A stretch of DNA of 64,000 bases from Pseudoips prasinana (lineage: Eukaryota; Arthropoda; Insecta; Lepidoptera; Nolidae): the NCBI GenBank assembly GCA_951640165.1, contig OX621246.1, positions 6,783,001 to 6,847,000 of the forward strand. Reading direction: 5' to 3'. Shown here in pieces: positions 10,746 to 21,211 of the stretch. Made by a program: the position numbers and the translations under genes. Below the pieces are notes generated by a model. That model was not told where the DNA came from. It did no database searches and was given only the letters and a program-made list of their open reading frames with translations. Positions within the stretch are counted from its first letter, which is position 1. Each line of letters starts with the position of its first letter.

Positions 10746-10917
10746 ACTGGCCTGTTGGTCTAAAGGTTAATGACCTGACAGCTAAGCCAGAGGTCGTATG
10801 TTTGATCCTCCTTTTAGGACAAATCTTTGTGTGATGAGCACGAATATTTGTTCTTTGTCTGGGTGCAATTTATGTGTTTAGGTAGGAAATATATAAGTAT
10901 GTTAGGTGGGATAATTT
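10746..10917 (+). mobile_element. tRNA-derived SINE, diverged
   Basis: The head reads tggcctgttggtctaaagg with agccagaggtcgtatgtttgatcct as a worn B box, followed by tttgtgtgatgagcacgaat and the body wording of the SINEs at 24198 and 30257. The 3' end is approximate. Confidence 0.6.
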
Positions 10918-11010
10918 TTATTTAAATAAAAACTGTAATGTTGACTTTTTATAATAATTACTTATGGGGCAACTGGCAACACCAAACGGTAACGTTTGAC
11001 CGGGAGTTTT

Positions 11011-11467
11011 GGCGCCAACGCGGAATAAGACGCATCGGGGCATTGTTTCATTTTCAAAAACTGGTGTAAATTCGAGTTTTTATGTGTAAATATGGTGGAT
11101 TTTTAGACATTTTGCTATTGGTGAAAACCTGTAATTGGCTTTCTACATTATTTACAAATAGCTAATCACGTATCAACAGCTGTAGGTTTTCCAACAAAAT
11201 AAAAAAAAAATAAATAAATAACATCTTCGACAACGTACACAAGTGAAGGAAAGTGCCAGATTGCCGTGAATTGCGATTTTCTGTGTTGAATCTAAAACTC
11301 CATATAAGCCTCTGTAAAGTCTCCACTGCTTTACTGGGGTTGGACAAGGACTATGTATGACTTGACTGTGACGGACATTACTTGACAATGACGGAAATAA
11401 ATGATGTAAAAATATATTTACTGAAGGCTCATAAGGCCGAAGAAGCCAGAGCCGTAAAACGGAAATA
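11011..11467 (+). repeat. Dispersed repeat X, copy 1
   Basis: From ggcgccaacgcggaataaga to agagccgtaaaacgg this segment is repeated in reverse complement at 50504-50850. Shared stretches include gacgcatcggggcattg and ctccatataagcctct. Copy 1 carries roughly 110 extra bases near 11110-11225. No frame or terminal repeat identifies the class. Confidence 0.75.
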
Positions 11468-12742
11468 CAAAAAAAAAAAAGTTTGACCGGTTGACAAACT
11501 GAATGGTTCGGCATGCGGCACTAGGTTCCTTTGCTTGAACGCTTCTGGACCACGCTGCAAGTTGGTCATGTCAAAATAAAGTGTCGATAGGTTTTATTTA
11601 TTGTGTTTGATTATTGAGTGTGGTAATAAATTTATAATGTCTACCTGCTTATGGTGTTTTATTAAAATATAGTATAATTAAAATAGAGATTTTTGTTCAA
11701 TCTATTTTGAAATGTTCAGTGTAACTTTATAGTACACCGGTAGCGGTTTAATATTCTTGCCTTTGTGAACGTTTAGGCCGTGGGGAACAGGTGCCCAAGG
11801 TACATATGTATAAAGAAAAGCTAAGCATTACAGCGAGGCAATGCTGCCAGTGTTCTGGAACGTTACCAACGACAGACAATATAGAATTTGCTTTTGTTTT
11901 TTTAAAGGTTTTGAACTGTTTTAAAAACTAACGAATAACTAAGTTATTAGTTTTATATTGGTTAGTCAGTAACACTATAATGAAAGTTAGCATCCGAAAA
12001 TATCATATTTTTTTACTAAAATACGACACAATTTTGCCCCGTTAACGTTTTAAAGAAGTTTATGTAAAGAAGTGTCAGATTATTCGGCCCTTTATTTTAG
12101 TTTATCCGGTATCCGGTGGCAACTGAGTGTAGCTGGCTATTTAAGATAACGCTTGTACACAAGTTTAGCTAAATATTAACAGAATTTCTACAAAAAATAT
12201 GATATTTAACGTAGCTAGGTAATGTAAACATGTAAAATTGTAATGTCAACTTTCCATTGTTATCTTGAAATGTTGTAATATAAATGTAACATTTTGTTTG
12301 TTAAGTATATGTTATTTTTGGCTTGTTTTATAACAGAGTAAATGGCGGCGCCGGTCTGTAGGATTTTATATTTAAAAGATAAAGACTGTTCAAAAGGTTG
12401 AAAAAGCTGGTACTTAGTTTAGTACGAAAGTTTGCGCATCCTAATGTAATGTATGTACGTTGTTTCAAAACTTTAATACTTGCATTACCGGGCCACCAAT
12501 AATATAGTGCTCCTGCCCAATTTTACGCTAACGGTTGTAAAATAAACCTAACACCCTACTTGACCGGGGCTTACATTTTAGCTTGTCATCAAGTCCCGCG
12601 ATTTTAATAAATTTTAAATAATGTTTATTTATGATAGTCTAAACTGAGATTTGCCTATTTTAAATGGGTCAATATCTAATATTAATAATAATATCCTGGG
12701 ACATTATTTACAACGGCCATCTGACCGCAAACGAGGTGTAAC
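11468..12742. other. Unassigned AT-rich sequence
   Basis: I find no supported gene. A fragment around 12697-12731 (gggacattatttacaacggcc) matches the SINE wording at 58619. The rest has no recognisable element. Confidence 0.4.
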
Positions 12743-12862
12743 TCATTTGGTCAGAGTCTGAATGTTCTACGAGGTCTTCCCCTTCCGGTTGTACCATTCA
12801 CACAGGCCAGGTATACTTTTTTGTCAATATTCTTTCAATCATCCTTACTAAATGCCCAAACC
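12743..12862 (-). pseudogene. GRGRPRRT segment of an RTE-like LINE
   Basis: The minus strand reads WFGHLVRMIERILTKK, then after a frameshift in an A-run VYLACVNGTTGRGRPRRTF. This is the C-terminal basic region of a widespread lepidopteran LINE. Both flanks are truncated. Confidence 0.65.
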
Positions 12863-12867
12863 ATTTA

Positions 12868-12990
12868 TTATTTATTTAAAAACTTTTGCACATGGATGTA
12901 CAGAGGCGGACTTAATGCCGGAGGCATCCTCTACCAGTCTACCTTAGGGTGATGCTAAGAAAAATAAGGTAGGTGCATCTTATACTTAAA
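12868..12990 (-). repeat. LINE 3' tail (ggcggacttaatgcc type)
   Basis: The sequence ttatttatttaaaaac followed by aggcggacttaatgccggaggcatcctctaccagtc-type wording is a common lepidopteran LINE 3' end in reverse orientation. No coding part remains. Confidence 0.45.
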
Positions 12991-13039
12991 AATACAATAA
13001 AAATAGTTACATAAACTAAACTAGAATATAATAATAATA

Positions 13040-14321
13040 GGTCTTTACCTATGAAATTGCCGTTTTGTATGAAAAAATTTAAACGAATTTTTTTCATGAA
13101 TTTTTTTATTTGTATTAATCGAAGTAATCACCCATGCAATCAATGCATCTTTGCCATCGCAGTGGCAGTTTATTGATGCCCTTCTTAAAGAAATCAGCTG
13201 GACGGGAGGCAACAAATTCTTCAAAGGCATTTTGTACTGCCTCTCGGGTATTGAATTTTTTTCCCGCCAAGAAGTTATCCAAATTCTGGAAAAAGTAGTA
13301 GTCTGTAGGCGCAAGGTCTGGTGAGTAGGGCGGATGACGGAGAGCTTCCAACCCCAGTTCTTGCAACTTGGAGACCGTCTGCTGTGCAGTATGAGGTCGC
13401 GCGTTGTCGTGCAGGAGCAGCGGAGACGAGCGATTGACCAATGCTGGTTGGAGATGCGCCAGCTTCTCCATCATTGTGCTCAGTTCTTCACAGTACACAT
13501 CTGCAGTAATGCTCACCCCGTTTGGTAAGAAGCTGTGATGAATCACACCGGCGCTAGACCACCAAACAGTGACCATCACTTTTCTAGGGGTAAGTTTTCG
13601 TTTAGGGCATTGTTTAGGTGCTGAACCAGGATCCAACCAACTTGCTGAGCGCTTGCGGTTATCAAACAGAATCCATTTTTCATCGCAGGTAACAATGCGG
13701 TTAAAAATTCCTTCATTTGTGTGTCTGTTGAGCAGTGCAAGGCACGTCTCGACGCGTACTTCGCGCTGGCGATCATTGAGTTCGTGGGGCACCCATTTGT
13801 CAAGCTTTTTTACCTTGCCAATTTGACGCAAATGGACCAATATTGTTTTGACGCTAACGTCGAAAGCTGCTGCTAATTCAGCCGTAGATTGTGTATCATC
13901 AGCTTCCACAACCGCCTTTAATTCGTCATTGTCGACCAAAGTCTTCGGACGACCGCGAGGTTCATTTTTCAGGTCGAAATTTCCAGAACGGAAGCGAGCA
14001 AACCAATAACAGGTGGTGCGTTGGTTTGTAGTGTTAGCTCCGTAAACGTCGTTGATGTTGCGTGCCGCTTGTGCCGCGTTGCTGCCACGACGGTACTCAT
14101 ATTCCATAATTACTCGAATTTTTAACGTATCCATGATGACGAAAAAGATTGAAATGCGATGAAAATGTAACACTAATCAATAAAGAAATGACTACTTTTG
14201 GAAAAAAGAATCCATGTTTTTAAAATAAAATTAATTTGAAATTAGAATTCTTAGCCAAACAAAAATTATTTTGATTTGAAATGGCCAGTACTGCAGAACG
14301 GCAATTTCATAGGTAAAGACC
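13040..14321 (-). mobile_element. Full-length mariner (cecropia type), copy 1
   Basis: The 1,282-bp element lies between TA dinucleotides (13038-13039 and 14322-14323). Its inverted ends read GGTCTTTACCTATGAAATTG. It holds one uninterrupted transposase on the minus strand. A second copy of the same length is at 46646-47927; I spotted two base differences. Confidence 0.95.
13115..14173 (-). CDS. Mariner transposase (DD34D), copy 1
   Basis: The transposase binds the mariner ends and performs cut-and-paste transposition into TA sites. The 352-codon frame is open. The N-terminal part is a two-helix-turn-helix DNA-binding region (about residues 15-125), ending before KKLDKWVPHEL. Catalytic aspartates are visible in VTCDEKWILFDN, LLHDNARPHTA and SPDLAPTDYYFF; 34 residues separate the last two, the DD34D spacing. 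The C-terminus RWQRCIDCMGDYFD is typical of the cecropia subfamily, to which human Hsmar1 belongs. The true start may be the internal ATG at 14134 (MDTLKIRV), giving 339 residues. It has His in LRHPPYSPD, where copy 2 has Pro. No break is visible, so it may be active. Confidence 0.93.
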   Translation of the reverse strand: MLHFHRISIFFVIMDTLKIRVIMEYEYRRGSNAAQAARNINDVYGANTTNQRTTCYWFARFRSGNFDLKNEPRGRPKTLVDNDELKAVVEADDTQSTAELAAAFDVSVKTILVHLRQIGKVKKLDKWVPHELNDRQREVRVETCLALLNRHTNEGIFNRIVTCDEKWILFDNRKRSASWLDPGSAPKQCPKRKLTPRKVMVTVWWSSAGVIHHSFLPNGVSITADVYCEELSTMMEKLAHLQPALVNRSSPLLLHDNARPHTAQQTVSKLQELGLEALRHPPYSPDLAPTDYYFFQNLDNFLAGKKFNTREAVQNAFEEFVASRPADFFKKGINKLPLRWQRCIDCMGDYFD

Positions 14322-14374
14322 TAATATATATTTATAAAATAAAAAAACTTGTGTGTACTTATGTACACGCGTTA

Positions 14375-14669
14375 GAAGTTATACTTCTTAATATACAACT
14401 TGAACATAGTTATCAATTTTCATACCACCTAGAACTAACGTCATGCTGTTATTTTTACGATGCGCGCGCATCGTAAAAATTCACTGTCATACCACCTAGA
14501 ACTAACTTCATGCTGTTATTTTTACGATGCGCGCGCATCGTAAAATTTCACTCTCATACCACCTAGAACTAACTTCATGCTGTCAAATTTTTTGGAGTCG
14601 GTGTGCGCGCGCATCGTAAAAATTCACTCTCATCATTTTTCTCCATCGCGCCCAAAGAAGTATAACTTC
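14375..14669 (+). mobile_element. MITE with internal minisatellite, copy 2
   Basis: Same inverted ends as the element at 10118-10435 (gaagttatacttctt and aagaagtataacttc), but with three tandem units, two of which contain the palindrome acgatgcgcgcgcatcgt. The preceding tgtgtgtacttatgtacacg is also shared by both loci and may belong to the element. Confidence 0.75.
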
Positions 14670-14699
14670 AATAAACATAAATACATACATATATTATGT

Positions 14700-15018
14700 A
14701 TATAGAAAAGAGCTATTGGGCTGATTGAAAGAAAGAAAAGCTACTCTTTGCCATCCTGATCTCAACAGGAAGAGAGTTCCAAAGAAAAATGGATTGAACG
14801 AAAAAGGAAGAATGGATGAAATCAGAACGATGAGGTGGGCATTGAAGAAGACGGTTGTGAGAAGAGCGAAGATTTTTGGAATGATTGTTATGAAGATATT
14901 GGTATTGAGAAGTTAAGTATAGAGGAGAAGACGAATAGGGAACCACTTTAGCTGAGCTCGGTAGTCACTCACATGGTCATATTTACGAAGATTGAATATG
15001 AATCGAATGCAGTTACCA
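14700..15018 (-). pseudogene. C-terminal fragment of a LINE A-type reverse transcriptase
   Basis: The minus strand encodes NCIRFIFNLRKYDHVSDYRAQ, matching RLQNLCIRFIFVLKKYDHVSNFRKD of LINE A at 40497-43382, then after a frameshift FFVQSIFLWNSLPVEIR. The frame is broken and the 5' part absent. Confidence 0.7.
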
Positions 15019-15095
15019 TCTACATATTTATTGCATGGATATTTATCATGTATATGGATGCATATTTATTGGATGAGATTGTGATGGAGATTGCT

Positions 15096-15172
15096 TCCCA
15101 CTCCCAGCTTGATTTAACTGACAACTAACGGAATTAACACTACTTACATATTAATTTTGTATTTTTAACAAT
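15096..15172 (+). repeat. Penelope-like element 3' end fragment
   Basis: The wording cccagcttgatttaactgac ... cggaattaacactac ... attaattttgtattttt follows the 3' end of the Penelope-like element at 37960-38014. Only the terminal 70-80 bp survive. Confidence 0.55.
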
Positions 15173-15489
15173 TATAATATCTGAACGGTATGCTTTATTT
15201 TTATATACAAGTAAAAAAAAATGTCTCGCTGCAGAGAAGTTGTTATATTCGATTTATGTCTTCAATCTTCAAACAGAGTCTTTCGTGCTCGACATATTAC
15301 CTGTAAATTGGACTGTGCAGTCGTAAAATAAACCCACAATTATTTGCCCTGTTCCCAAGTTTTTATAGCGATTATTCACATGTGAAAAAGCAATCGGCTG
15401 CTGCCATGTTAATTTTATTGAGAGGTATTTTATTTTCAGTACAATTATTTTATCCACAAGTAAAATACTTCACTGCATTTGTTCTGATT

Positions 15490-15631
15490 GTACAGACGCC
15501 AGCACATCCAGCTACCCCAATCTGTCGAATTTATTTTATAGATTTTCAACTTTCTCACAAAAGCACAAAGGTTCACTTTCAATTGGAGAAATTTGACAGA
15601 TTGAAGTAGCTTGATGTGCTGGCGTTTGTAC
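15490..15631 (+). mobile_element. Small MITE M142, copy 1
   Basis: Imperfect inverted ends gtacagacgccagcacatcc and gatgtgctggcgtttgtac enclose 142 bp. The arms extend about 37 bp inward with a few mismatches. A second copy, in opposite orientation, is at 30121-30255. Confidence 0.75.
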
Positions 15632-15767
15632 CAATATTTTTAAGCCATTATTTATTTCAATTTGACAACGACGAGAAAGCGATCAACATATTGAATTGTT
15701 TCACTGTATTTGAATAATTAATTGAATACAATTGATTGTAGCTGCTATTGTAGTACTAATTGCTGTG

Positions 15768-15842
15768 AGGCTGACGTCAAAGAATATCGCCATCCCATTT
15801 CATCCCGTGGGTGGGCGTAGAAGTCAACCTGAGGGAATATCT
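15768..15842 (+). repeat. Repeat R, left part (split by the BEL element)
   Basis: The phrase tcccatttcatcccgtggg and gcgtagaagtcaacctgaggg belong to a repeat seen intact at 24382-24636 and 53680-53870. It breaks exactly at the BEL target duplication and resumes at 23508. Confidence 0.75.
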
Positions 15843-15847
15843 CCCAG

Positions 15848-16067
15848 TGTTCAGATTTCGTAAATCGAACATTTAGGTAATCGCATTACGCTGACACAGC
15901 AAAAGCGAGCCGCCGCGGTGCGGTCGCTCGCCTCGCGGTCAGTTCACTGCTCGGCATCAATCATATATCATTTATCAATACATTATATCAATTTTATATC
16001 ATTTTGGGGTAATAATTAAATATCATATCAAATATCAAACTTTATCATTTACATATCCATCCGTACA
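15848..16067 (+). repeat. 5' LTR of the BEL element
   Basis: 220 bp from TGTTCAGATTTCG to CCGTACA. It includes a GC-rich hairpin-prone part (gcgagccgccgcgg ... gctcgc) and a candidate insect initiator TCAGT at 15939-15943. The 3' half is AT-rich with iterated tatca. Confidence 0.95.
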
Positions 16068-16075
16068 CCGAACAT

Positions 16076-16089
16076 TGGTCCTTCGAGCC
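16076..16089 (+). promoter_or_regulatory. Probable tRNA primer-binding site
   Basis: TGGTCCTTCGAGCC lies eight bases past the 5' LTR. TGG is the complement of a tRNA CCA end, as expected for a minus-strand primer site. The tRNA identity is not assigned. Confidence 0.6.
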
Positions 16090-16337
16090 TAAAACCTATC
16101 GCGCGGGTTGGTAAGGGCTAGGACACGTGGATTACAGTGCATTGTATGCTATCATTGGGGGGCAGTGTTACTGTGCGTATCATACATCATCGGAGGAAGA
16201 CCAGCGTATATCAAGTATCATCATATCATCAGATCGACAGCAGAAAGGCGCTATCATCTTTAAGACAAGTATCATCAAATCCAAGTAAGATCAGTCCATT
16301 ACTTTATTAGCACTAAATATCAATATCAATCATTATC

Positions 16338-17747
16338 ATGGAGCACATATACGACACGCAATCGGAGATCTCCATGGCAATGGAGAAACTCCTTATTAAC
16401 ATGAAAAAGGATGGCGAGGAACGTAGGTCGTCACCTAATTACTATAATAGAAAATTGGAAACTTTGGAAACATATTGGTCGGAGTATCAATTAAATCATA
16501 AAAAACTTGCGCCGTTTGAGGACAAGCAACGTCCTTATTTTGCACGTAATGAATTTATGGCAACGAAGCAGCTATATGCTGAGGTAATGGCATATATTAT
16601 AAGCAAATCAAAGCTTTCTTCTTCATCTTACGAGGAATCACAGCCGGGGAGTAGCAAGCAGGAGGAAATTGAGGTTGAACGAGAGCAGCAGGCAGAGAAG
16701 AAACAGTGTGAGAATGAGTCTGAGGCTATAGAAGTATGTATGTGGTCAAAGGGGAAACGGTCAACTGGATCATCTAGTAAACTAGACGATATGTTACGTA
16801 AACAATTTATCAATTTTAAAGCTTTTACACGTACCGTGAAATCTATAGATTTGAAGTTGATTAATGAACAGTGGGAGTTCGAAGATGCTCTCTCTGAAAT
16901 TAAAGCCCGATGGCGATTAATAGACACCCTTCATTGGGAAATTGAGGATGAATCATATGGGGAAATTGAGTTAGAATATCATGAAACGTTTTCTCAGCAA
17001 GAAGCAACGTATATGAATCTGAAGAAAGCAATTAATACCAAATTACACGCGGTAGCTCATCGGGAAAAGTCTACCCCGAAAGCTGACATACCCATTTTCA
17101 CCGGTAATTATCAGCAATGGATATCATTTAAAGATTTATTTAACGAAACCGTAAATTTAAATCCTACATTATCAAAAGCACAAAAAATGCAGCATTTGAA
17201 GAGCAAACTGCGCGGTGATGCAGAAAAGCTAATACAGCATTTAGCTATCAGTGCTGAAAATTATACCACAGCATGGGAGTTGCTTCAGAATAGATATACG
17301 AATAAAAAACGCATACTATCTGCGTATTTAAATGATCTTATGAATTTACCTCACATGCAATATCAATCCGTTTTTCAAATTAAAAAAATGCATGACGTAA
17401 CATTAGAGAGTCTTAACGGAATTAAGAACTTAGGTGTTGATATAAAAAATTGGGACCCAATAGTTGAGCATATACTGAGTCAAAAGCTAGACTCTGTATC
17501 GCATGACAGCTACTTACAATCGCTTAAGGACCCTAAGGCAATACCCAACCTTCAAGATTTGATTACATTTTTGGAGGGCAAATTCAATACCCTTGAGCAG
17601 AGACGTAAACAAGACAATGCAACCAAAAAATCATTTCAATCGTCTTGTCAGAAGTCGTTCCTGAACAAACCTGCCAATATTAGTCATTATAATGCCAACC
17701 ATAATTATAATAGGCAAACACGCGGTCACGCGAGTACAAACCATTGA
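16338..17747 (+). CDS. gag: BEL gag-like protein
   Basis: This is the structural protein expected to form the particle. It has 469 codons from the first ATG after a 270-bp leader. The N-terminal half is charged with a Glu-rich stretch (about residues 95-135). Residues about 250-425 match the BEL gag domain annotated as DUF1759, with IPIFTGNYQQWISFKD near the beginning and KSKLRGDAEKLIQHL after it. The zinc-knuckle region normally following it lies in the next frame at the start of pol. The stop at 17745-17747 overlaps the pol frame, which is open from 17714. I see no canonical slippery heptamer in the 34-nt overlap, so the frame change may be decay rather than programmed. Confidence 0.85.
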   Translation: MEHIYDTQSEISMAMEKLLINMKKDGEERRSSPNYYNRKLETLETYWSEYQLNHKKLAPFEDKQRPYFARNEFMATKQLYAEVMAYIISKSKLSSSSYEESQPGSSKQEEIEVEREQQAEKKQCENESEAIEVCMWSKGKRSTGSSSKLDDMLRKQFINFKAFTRTVKSIDLKLINEQWEFEDALSEIKARWRLIDTLHWEIEDESYGEIELEYHETFSQQEATYMNLKKAINTKLHAVAHREKSTPKADIPIFTGNYQQWISFKDLFNETVNLNPTLSKAQKMQHLKSKLRGDAEKLIQHLAISAENYTTAWELLQNRYTNKKRILSAYLNDLMNLPHMQYQSVFQIKKMHDVTLESLNGIKNLGVDIKNWDPIVEHILSQKLDSVSHDSYLQSLKDPKAIPNLQDLITFLEGKFNTLEQRRKQDNATKKSFQSSCQKSFLNKPANISHYNANHNYNRQTRGHASTNH

Positions 17748-20700
17748 ACAAATCGTATCATGCATCATCCGAGCCTAACCCTTATAAAACATGTCCTTTA
17801 TGTCAACAAGCACACGGGCTATTTATGTGCCAAAAATTTTTAGATATGGATAATATGATGAGATTAAAAACTGTTTCTAATCTCAATATTTGTAAGAATT
17901 GCTTATATCCACATAATGGAAAGCCCTGTTATTCTTTGAAAAGTTGTCGCTCATGCACAGAATTTCACAATACATTGTTACATGACGCTTGTACACAGCA
18001 AAAGTCAATGTCCGGTCAGTCGAGTGCAAGGTGCAGTAATTCTAATAAATATAATAAGCAAAATGTGATGCGCACACATGTTTCGCAAAAAGAATCATCA
18101 GAAATTTTGTTGTCAACTGCATTGGTAAAAGTTATGTCGGCTGATGGTACCTATCAAACTTTGCGAGCTCTTATTGATCAAGGGTCGCAAATATCACTTA
18201 TCACTGAGAATGCCGCACAGATGTTAGGGTTGAAGCGTCAAGCTTACAAGGGAGTCGTTTTTGGAATTGGAGAAAAAGGAAGCACGTGTAAGGGAATGTT
18301 AAACATAAGCTGTCTATCAACATGTAATGATTTTTCATTTGAAGCAAGAGTACTTATCATGAATAATTTAATTAAAAAATTACCCAACTCAACCTTTGAC
18401 AAACCTTCATGGCAACACATTCAAAATATCAAACTCGCAGATCCTGAATTCTTTAACAGTCGGTCCGTAGATTTATTATTAGGAGCCGATATATATGCAA
18501 TTATTATGCTAGACGGTATGTACAGGAGTGAATATCAAGGTCAGCCCATTGCCCAAAATACACAGCTGGGATATATTTTATGCGGGAACGTTTTATCGGT
18601 ACATTGCAACGTTGTTACAATCGATCTAGAAGTTATTCAAAAATTCTGGGAAGTAGAAGAAATCACTGAAAAATCTGAGTATAGTGAGGAGGATCAGAAA
18701 TGTATTCAGTTATACAACGAGAGCACAAAGCGACGGTCAGACGGTCGTTACGAAGTTAGGCTGCCTTTACACGAGGATTTTAAGGAGCAACTAGGCTCGT
18801 CAAAAGAAATTGCGGGTGCGCAGTTTCGTAGTTTGGAGAGAAAATTTGTGAAAGAACCTACGTTAGCTCAAGAATACAAAACATTTATCAGGGAGTATCG
18901 TGCTCTGGGACACATGAAAAGCACATATCAACAATCAAGTGAAACAGAATGTTTTCTTCCACACCACGCAGTACAACGCGCAGACGCCGTTACTACTAAA
19001 TTACGTGTGGTTTTTAACGCGTCGTCACGAACTTCTTCCGGTAAAAGCCTAAACGATGTTATGTTCAAAGGCCCGAACTTACAACAGGACTTGCAAGCTT
19101 TGATATTAAAGTGGCGTCAGTATCAATATGCATACACAGCAGATTTAGAAAAGATGTACAGACAGGTACTTATAAACAAAGATCAGCAAACGTTGCAAAA
19201 AATCTTGTGGCGAGACACGCCATATGAATCAATCAAACAATATCAATTAACTACAATAACCTATGGAACAAAGGCAGCTCCGTTCCTGGCGATGATGACG
19301 CTGAAGAGGTTGGCTTCTGATGAACAGGACAAATATCCTGACGCTGCAAAAGTTGTTTTTAATTCTCTGTATACGGACGATCTGGTCCATGGGGCCCATA
19401 GCCTTCAATTTGGCAAACAAATAATCAATGAGTTATGTCAATTAATGAAATCAGGAGGATTTACTCTACGGAAATGGTCCGCGAATAATGCGGAATTATT
19501 AGAATCTATCAAAAGAGAAGAGAGCTCAGAGGCGAACATTTTTACTTTTAAATCTGATGACACTGCTGGAAAAACATTAGGTATCTTATGGGATTCGTCA
19601 ACTGATCAATTATCAGTTAAATGCAACGTATCATTAGACACATCACGAAAAATAACAAAAAGAAAGCTTTTAGCCGAAATATCAAAGATATTTGACTCAT
19701 TGGGGTGGCTAGCGCCAGTTGTTACGAAGTTAAAACTTCTATTTCAACGTATATGGCTTGAAAAATTACAATGGGATGACGTCATACCGGAAAATATCTA
19801 CAAAGAATGGATTAAGATAACGTCAGATATCAAAACAATAAATCAAATAAAAATATCCCGCTGGTTAGGCTGTTCTGAAGAAAGTGGTATCGAGTTTCAC
19901 GCATTTTCCGATGCTTCTCTTCGAGCGTACGCAAGAGCCGTGTATGCCAGGATCAAAAAGCAGGATAAATACTTCGTTATATTAGTAGCTGCAAAAACAA
20001 AGCTTACGTCGAACAAAAAAGTTATATCATTACCAAAACTAGAGTTGTGCGGTGCACATCTCGTAAGTAAGCTTATATCAAAAATATCAGAATGTTACAA
20101 CAATTACAACATCAAGGTGTACGGGTGGACTGACTCCATGGTCGTATTGGGGTGGTTAAACGGAGATAGTGGGCGTTGAAAACCCTTTGTTGCCAATCGC
20201 GTAAAACAAATCACAGAAGTTATCCCTTCAAATCAATGGAGATATGTCAAAACAAATCAAAACCCGGCAGATGCGGCGAGCCGAGGGTTGAGTGCCTCTC
20301 AGTTAAAGCATCATCCACTGTGGTGGCATGGACCGACATGGCTATCATCTTTATCAATCACAGAAGAAAACAATCAAACGCATTATACTACAAATCATGA
20401 AATAAAAATATCACTCGCCAATATCATTCAAACAAGTACCTATCAAGAAAAGAGAGTAGAAAAAGAAAGTATCATATCTCGTTTATTATCAAAATATCAT
20501 TCATTTATGAAAGTAGTTCGCGTATTAGCATGGATACTGCGGGCAATAACCCGTAGCGCCCCGCCGCGACCTACATATATCACGTTGCAAGAATTGCATT
20601 CAGCAAAACTGCGTATCATCAAATATGTGCAATTAACAGAATTTGCTAGCGACATAGAATGCTTAAAACAGAACAATATGTTGAAATCAAAAAGTAATAT

Positions 20701-21211
20701 ACTTAATTTGCAACCTTATCTCGATCAAGATGGAATGTTGCGCGTTGGGGGAAGATTGAGATACGCAGATTTATCTCACGAAGAAAAACATCCAGCAATA
20801 ATTCCACATAATCATCCAATTACTCATCTGTTAATAGACCAAGCTCATCATTTAACATATCACGGAGGTGTCAAATTAACTTTGGCTAATGTTAGGAGAA
20901 GATATTGGATTATAGGAGGGACAAGAGCGACGAAAAAATACATACGAAGGTGTGTTACATGTAGACGTCACAATCCGGAAATCAAGTACCAACCAATGGG
21001 TAGAGTGACAGATTTACACCCTGGAAACGATGGTCTAGTGCGAGTTGTCACATTAAAAACAAAAACAGGAATTATCAAAAGACCTGTATGTAAAATTGCA
21101 ATTTTACCACTTCCGCGTCAGGAACGGGAACCTCAAAAGAAGGATACAAAACAAATATCGACACAGCAAAACAAAGACATCCAAATAAAGCACAAAGGAA
21201 ATCAATCAGGC
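17714..21211 (+). pseudogene. pol: BEL pol, defective (stop codon; integrase core missing)
   Basis: The frame has, in order: Cys/His knuckles (CPLCQQAHGLFMC, 17787 on); an aspartic protease with DQGSQ at 18176-18190; reverse transcriptase with ASSRTSSGKSLND and YTDD at 19370-19381; RNase H with FSDAS near 19904, PKLELCGA and WTDS. An in-frame TGA at 20177-20179 interrupts RNase H. Beyond it come the tail of RNase H, the integrase HHCC zinc domain (20846-20962, HH...YHGG...CVTC), and directly the basic C-terminal segment usually annotated DUF5641 (about 21002-21115). The DDE catalytic core normally between these two, some hundreds of residues, is not there; the join is near 20996-21004. No ATG is evident at the frame's beginning. 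The copy cannot encode its own integrase activity. Confidence 0.88.

Noticed and set aside
17700..17750. Programmed -1 frameshift site between gag and pol
   Set aside because: No X-XXY-YYZ heptamer is visible in the 34-nt overlap, so I do not claim one.
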